The notes under the pieces are model-generated. The model did no database searches, was not told the DNA's origin, and saw only the letters and a program-made list of their open reading frames with translations. The translations under genes and the position numbers were made by a program. A DNA stretch of 36,202 bases from positions 1 to 36,202 of the forward strand of contig DAIMZM010000011.1 of the NCBI GenBank assembly GCA_036733985.1. The letters run 5' to 3'. This DNA comes from DAIMZM01 sp036733985 (GTDB lineage Bacteria > Bacillota > Dehalobacteriia > UBA4068). Of this stretch, positions 32,776 to 36,202 are shown one piece after another (the first letter of the stretch is position 1; every line of letters starts with the position of its first letter).

Positions 32776-33762
32776 ATGAGGACAAAATATGTTTTAAAGC
32801 GGATATTATACGTCATCCCGGTATCCCTGGGCGTGCTGATCGTGGTTTTCCTGCTGCTGCACCTAATGCCCGGCGGCCCGGCCTCGGCCTTGCTGGGCCC
32901 GGAGGCCACCGCGGAAGATGTGGCCCGGGTGCGCGCCCAGTTGGGTTTGGATCAGAATATCTTCGTTCAGCTCTTTGTTTACATGAAGCAGCTGCTTACC
33001 TTTGATTTCGGCAATTCCATCATTTATAGCGCTTCCGTGTCCTCTATGCTGAAAAGCGCTTTCCCCGCCACCCTGGAGCTGGCCATCGTAGCTATGATCA
33101 TCGCCTTGCTCATCTCCCTGCCTTTGGGCATCCTTTCCGCGGTAAAGCAGAACAGCTGGATCGACAATATCAGCATGTTCCTGGCCCAGCTGGGCATTTC
33201 CATGCCCGTGTTCTGGATGGGCCTGCTGATGATCCTGCTCTTCTCCGTACATTTGGACTGGCTGCCCTCTTTTGGCCGGGGCGAGCCGCTGCTGTCCGCC
33301 ATCGGCGTTTGGCTCAGCCAGGGAGATTTTTCCGTGCTGGCCAACAGCCTGAAAAAGATCATCATGCCCGCCGCCGCCCTGGGCATTATGGGTTCGGCCA
33401 TGATCTCGAGGATGATCCGCTCCACCATGCTGGATGTGCTGGATATGGATTATATCCGCACGGCCCGGGCCAAGGGTACCGGCCGATTCAAGGTGATCAT
33501 GAAGCACGCCTTCCGCAATGCCTTGCCGCCGGTTGTCACCATTGTGGCGCTGCAATTCGGCGCGCTGCTGGGGGGCTCCATCGTCACAGAAACCGTGTTC
33601 TCCTGGCCAGGGGTGGGGCAAATTATTGTCACCGCGATTCTGAACCGTGATTATCCCGTGGTTCAGGCGGCAATCTTTTTGATTGCCATCCTCTTTGTGC
33701 TGATCAACTTGGTGGTGGATCTGCTTTACGCGGTGATCAACCCGAAAATTAACCAGGGGTAA
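32776..33762 (+). CDS. Peptide ABC transporter permease, DppB type
   Basis: This is the first membrane subunit of the peptide importer, 328 aa with six predicted helices. The N-terminus KRILYVIPVSLGVLIVVFLLLHLMPGGPASALLG is characteristic of DppB/OppB. The ABC coupling loop is DYIRTARAKGTGRFKVIMKHAFRNALPP, followed by GSIVTETVFSWPGVGQ. An AAGGGG sequence precedes the ATG at 32776. The gene follows the binding-protein gene by 75 bp, including the hairpin, and its partner begins 6 bp after its stop. Confidence 0.93.
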   Translation: MRTKYVLKRILYVIPVSLGVLIVVFLLLHLMPGGPASALLGPEATAEDVARVRAQLGLDQNIFVQLFVYMKQLLTFDFGNSIIYSASVSSMLKSAFPATLELAIVAMIIALLISLPLGILSAVKQNSWIDNISMFLAQLGISMPVFWMGLLMILLFSVHLDWLPSFGRGEPLLSAIGVWLSQGDFSVLANSLKKIIMPAAALGIMGSAMISRMIRSTMLDVLDMDYIRTARAKGTGRFKVIMKHAFRNALPPVVTIVALQFGALLGGSIVTETVFSWPGVGQIIVTAILNRDYPVVQAAIFLIAILFVLINLVVDLLYAVINPKINQG

Positions 33763-33768
33763 CGAGCG

Positions 33769-34608
33769 ATGAAAATAAAAAACAAAACCTTGCAAAAAGC
33801 GCTGCATAATAAATCCATTGTCATTGGCGTGGCCATGGTGCTGGCGGTGATCCTGGCCGCCATTTTCGCCCCGCTGCTCACCCCTTTTGACCTGGATGTG
33901 ATGGATATGCCCAATGCCCTGAAGGCTCCGGACAGCCAGCACTGGTTCGGCACCGACCAATATGGCCGGGATTTGCTGACCCGCATCATTTACGGCGCCC
34001 GCATCTCCCTGATCGTCGGCTTTGTTTCCGTGGCTATCTCCATGATCATCGGCGTAGCTCTGGGACTGACGGCAGGCTACTACGGAGGTATTGTTGATAA
34101 TATCATTGGCCGCATCATCGACGTCTTCCTCTCCTTCCCCGTGCTGCTGCTGGCCATCGCTTTGGTGGCGGTGCTTGGGGCGGGCACTTACAGCGTCATT
34201 ATTGCTCTTTGCGTGGTGCAGTGGACGCAATATGCCCGGGTAGTGCGCTCCAGCGTGCTTTCCATTCGCGAGGAGGAATATGTGATGGCGGCCCGCACCA
34301 TCGGCGCCAGCAATGCCAGGATCATGTTCCGCTATGTGCTGCCCAATGCCTTGGCGCCGGTCATCGTCATCGCCACGCTGGGCATCGGTACTGCCATCGT
34401 ATCCGAGGCCACCCTCTCCTTCATGGGCTTAGGGGTACAGCCGCCCACGCCCAGCTGGGGCTATGCCCTTTCTTTCGGCCTGCGCTATATGCGCATGGCC
34501 CCCCATCTGTCCCTGTTCCCCGGCCTGGCCATCATGTTCACGGTGCTGGGCTTCAATTTGCTTGGTAATGGCATCCGCGACGTAACCGATCCGCGCATGA
34601 TCAATTAG
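33769..34608 (+). CDS. Peptide ABC transporter permease, DppC type
   Basis: This is the second membrane subunit of the importer, 279 aa. DppC features are seen: an N-terminal helix preceded by basic residues, HWFGTDQYGRDLLTRIIYGARISL, the coupling loop EYVMAARTIGASNARIMFRYVLPNALAP, the LSFMGLGVQPPTPSWG segment and a C-terminal LGNGIRDVTDPR. The two ATPases (DppD/DppF) expected to power the transporter are not in the window; they may lie downstream or be supplied from elsewhere. Confidence 0.93.
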   Translation: MKIKNKTLQKALHNKSIVIGVAMVLAVILAAIFAPLLTPFDLDVMDMPNALKAPDSQHWFGTDQYGRDLLTRIIYGARISLIVGFVSVAISMIIGVALGLTAGYYGGIVDNIIGRIIDVFLSFPVLLLAIALVAVLGAGTYSVIIALCVVQWTQYARVVRSSVLSIREEEYVMAARTIGASNARIMFRYVLPNALAPVIVIATLGIGTAIVSEATLSFMGLGVQPPTPSWGYALSFGLRYMRMAPHLSLFPGLAIMFTVLGFNLLGNGIRDVTDPRMIN

Positions 34609-34672
34609 CCGGATTGGTTGGCCCGGAGGTGTTTGCGGTTATCAATTTTCTAATATCTGGGAGGTCTGAATC

Positions 34673-35593
34673 ATGAACAAATACAGTTATAGTGAAATCC
34701 CTGTTTGCTATTTGGCTAACGGTATGGAACTAACCTTGCCCGTGCATCAGTTTCAGGGCGGCGAGGGCCGGGTCTTCGGCATTAGCGCCGCCATCCACGG
34801 CGACGAGATCATTGGCGTGGAAATTGCCCGCCGGCTGGTGGAGATTCTGAAAAACGAAGAGGTGCACGGCATTATCAAGATCATGCCGGTGGTAAACGCC
34901 CTAAGCTTTGAGCAGGTAGACCGTAATACCCCGGTGGATAAGAGCAATCTGAACCGGGTCTTTCCCGGCAACCCCAAAGGGATGCTTACCGAGCGCATCG
35001 CCCATACCTTCCTGGAAGAATTCGTGGGCAGCCTGGATGATTATCTGGACTTGCATTCCGGCGGCCGGGAACCCCTGGTGGATTATGTCTATATACAGAA
35101 CGACGAGGCGATGTCCCGGGCTTTCGGCTCCAAGATACTCTACCGGCCGGAGCATGATTATGTGGGCTCCGTCAGTATTTACGCCAAAGCCAAGGGCGTG
35201 AACTGCATGACCGTGGAAGTGGGCGGCCTGGCAGTGCGGGAAGCTGATGTGCAGCAGGGTGTGGCTGGGGTATTGAACGTGCTGCGGCATAAAGGGATGA
35301 TCAACGGCGAAGCCGAACAGCGTGCGGACCAGATCGTGGTCACCCATATTGAGCATGTGAATCCCCGCCAGGGCGGCCTGATGGTCCCCGGCTTGAGCAT
35401 AGAAGATTTGGGAACGGTCATAGAAGGGCCGGTGGTATTGGCCCGGATTTATAATCCCAAGACCCTGGAACTGCTGGAAGAGGTGCGCGCCCCCTATGAC
35501 CGCAATCTGATCATCCTGCTGCGGCCCAGCGTGAACCGGGCTTTCCCCGGGGACTTCAGCTTCATGATCGGTGATTTGAGCACTGCGGAGTAA
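34673..35593 (+). CDS. M14-clan succinylglutamate desuccinylase/aspartoacylase family protein
   Basis: The protein is a predicted cytosolic zinc amidohydrolase of 306 aa that removes an acyl group from an N-acyl amino acid or cleaves a short peptide. The zinc site is AIHGDE (H42, E45) and LDLHSGG (H128); the catalytic Glu is E182 in MTVEVGG. NLNRVFPG carries the substrate-binding Asn-Arg. The C-terminal beta domain (about 215-306) is typical of the family. TGGGAGG precedes the ATG. It lies 64 bp after dppC in the same direction, which suggests it acts on what the transporter imports. Confidence 0.88.
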   Translation: MNKYSYSEIPVCYLANGMELTLPVHQFQGGEGRVFGISAAIHGDEIIGVEIARRLVEILKNEEVHGIIKIMPVVNALSFEQVDRNTPVDKSNLNRVFPGNPKGMLTERIAHTFLEEFVGSLDDYLDLHSGGREPLVDYVYIQNDEAMSRAFGSKILYRPEHDYVGSVSIYAKAKGVNCMTVEVGGLAVREADVQQGVAGVLNVLRHKGMINGEAEQRADQIVVTHIEHVNPRQGGLMVPGLSIEDLGTVIEGPVVLARIYNPKTLELLEEVRAPYDRNLIILLRPSVNRAFPGDFSFMIGDLSTAE

Positions 35594-35619
35594 AAACCAT
35601 CGGCGGAGAGGGTTGGCCA

Positions 35620-36202
35620 ATGCTTACGACAACACTTAAGGCAACGCTTGCTTATGAAGAATTGGATTTTCGCCTGGCAGAGCGCTTTTGCGCCGTCGTC
35701 CTGGGAGCGGACAACCTTTACCGCCGCGGCCAGGCGCCGCAGGCGGGTGAAAGCGCCCTGCGCCAGGAGGGCCTGGCGCCCGTGGATTTCTCCGGCGCGA
35801 CTGCCGCCCCCCTGGCGGACTGGGTGGAGGCGGAGGCGGAGCTGACCGCCATTTACCAGGACTATACTCAAGTGAAGCTGGAATGCCGCCGCAATTATAT
35901 GTGGCAGCAGGTGGGCTCCTTCCGTAAACTTTGCCGCTGGCTGTCCGGGCAGCCCTTTACTTACCGGGAGACGGTGGCGGAGACGATGTTCATCGACGCC
36001 AATCCCGTCCCCGCCGCCCATATTGAGCAGTATCATCGCCGGCTGAATCAGGCTCTGGCTCAAGCCGGCTATAGCGGCAGCCTGGCGGGGAAGCTGGCGG
36101 CCTGGCGGGAAAAACGCCTGGTGACTGAGGCGACGGAGACAGAGGCTGTGCTTCGTGATTATCTGGCGGAGGCCCGGGAAAAGACGCTGGCCTTGGGTTT
36201 GG
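35620..36202 (+). CDS. Unrecognised protein, 3' end outside the window
   Basis: An open frame starts at the ATG at 35620, with GGAGAGG about 8 nt upstream, and stays open to the last base (194 codons). The sequence begins MLTTTLKATLAYEELDF and is rich in Ala, Glu, Arg and Leu with a helical pattern and no signal peptide. A segment near the end (IEQYHRRLNQALAQAGY, then WREKRLV and EAREKTLALGL) reminds me of uncharacterised proteins that carry a metallopeptidase-like motif further on, but the needed part is missing here. It follows the deacylase gene by 26 bp and is probably in the same operon. No function is assigned. Confidence 0.7.
   Translation, partial: MLTTTLKATLAYEELDFRLAERFCAVVLGADNLYRRGQAPQAGESALRQEGLAPVDFSGATAAPLADWVEAEAELTAIYQDYTQVKLECRRNYMWQQVGSFRKLCRWLSGQPFTYRETVAETMFIDANPVPAAHIEQYHRRLNQALAQAGYSGSLAGKLAAWREKRLVTEATETEAVLRDYLAEAREKTLALGL

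Noticed and set aside
32863..34230. A 455-codon minus-strand frame opposite dppB/dppC
   Set aside because: It spans two well-supported permease genes and has the His/Gln/Asp-rich composition of an antisense shadow.

Overview
The window looks like chromosome of a moderately GC-rich Bacillota (Firmicutes) anaerobe of the broad clostridial kind. This is inferred from strong AGGAGG-type ribosome binding sites, AT-rich sigma-A-like promoters set in GC-rich coding sequence, S-layer homology (SLH) anchoring of an exoenzyme, a membrane pyrophosphatase, a clostridial-looking PstS, and small families (DUF969/DUF979, DUF2200, DUF1905, DUF3870, DUF6125) that I associate with this group. No rRNA, tRNA, CRISPR array, IS element or phage gene was seen.

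Layout. (1) 130-4360, minus strand: a secreted, SLH-anchored M14 zinc carboxypeptidase, a secreted LprI-like protein and a DUF4332 helix-hairpin-helix protein. (2) 4512-11432, plus strand: a phosphate-starvation operon, pstS-pstC-pstA-pstB-phoU-phoB/phoP-phoR, mostly joined by ATGA overlaps and headed by a promoter with PHO-box-like repeats. A DUF6125 gene follows. (3) 11469-11912, minus: a YbgC-like thioesterase. (4) 12243-18639, plus: an operon of a 1155-residue M14-like peptidase, a DUF969/DUF979 transporter pair and an M29-type aminopeptidase. (5) 18782-20232, minus: TetR regulator, DUF1905 and DUF2200. (6) 20567-22663, minus: a K+-dependent-type membrane pyrophosphatase. (7) 22926-27794, minus: L-Ala-D/L-Glu-type dipeptide epimerase, cytosolic class-A beta-lactamase-fold hydrolase, a multi-spanning transporter and a PepV-type M20 dipeptidase, with a structured leader between the last two. 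(8) 27963-30095, minus: DUF3870 and a DUF885 metallopeptidase-like protein. (9) 30464-36202, plus: XRE-cupin regulator, DppA/B/C-type peptide importer, an AspA/AstE-type M14 deacylase and a gene cut by the window end.

Functional theme. Apart from the phosphate operon, the window is dominated by peptide use: surface proteolysis, peptide import, and at least six cytosolic enzymes acting on peptides or acylated amino acids. Two putative transporters of unknown substrate sit in the same transcription units as cytosolic peptide enzymes. This fits an amino-acid/peptide fermenter, with the pyrophosphatase saving energy. The most interesting non-coding signals are a 36-bp perfect palindrome lying across the DUF885 promoter, tandem 11-bp repeats just after the promoter of the M14 operon, and a three-hairpin leader before the transporter/hydrolase/epimerase operon.
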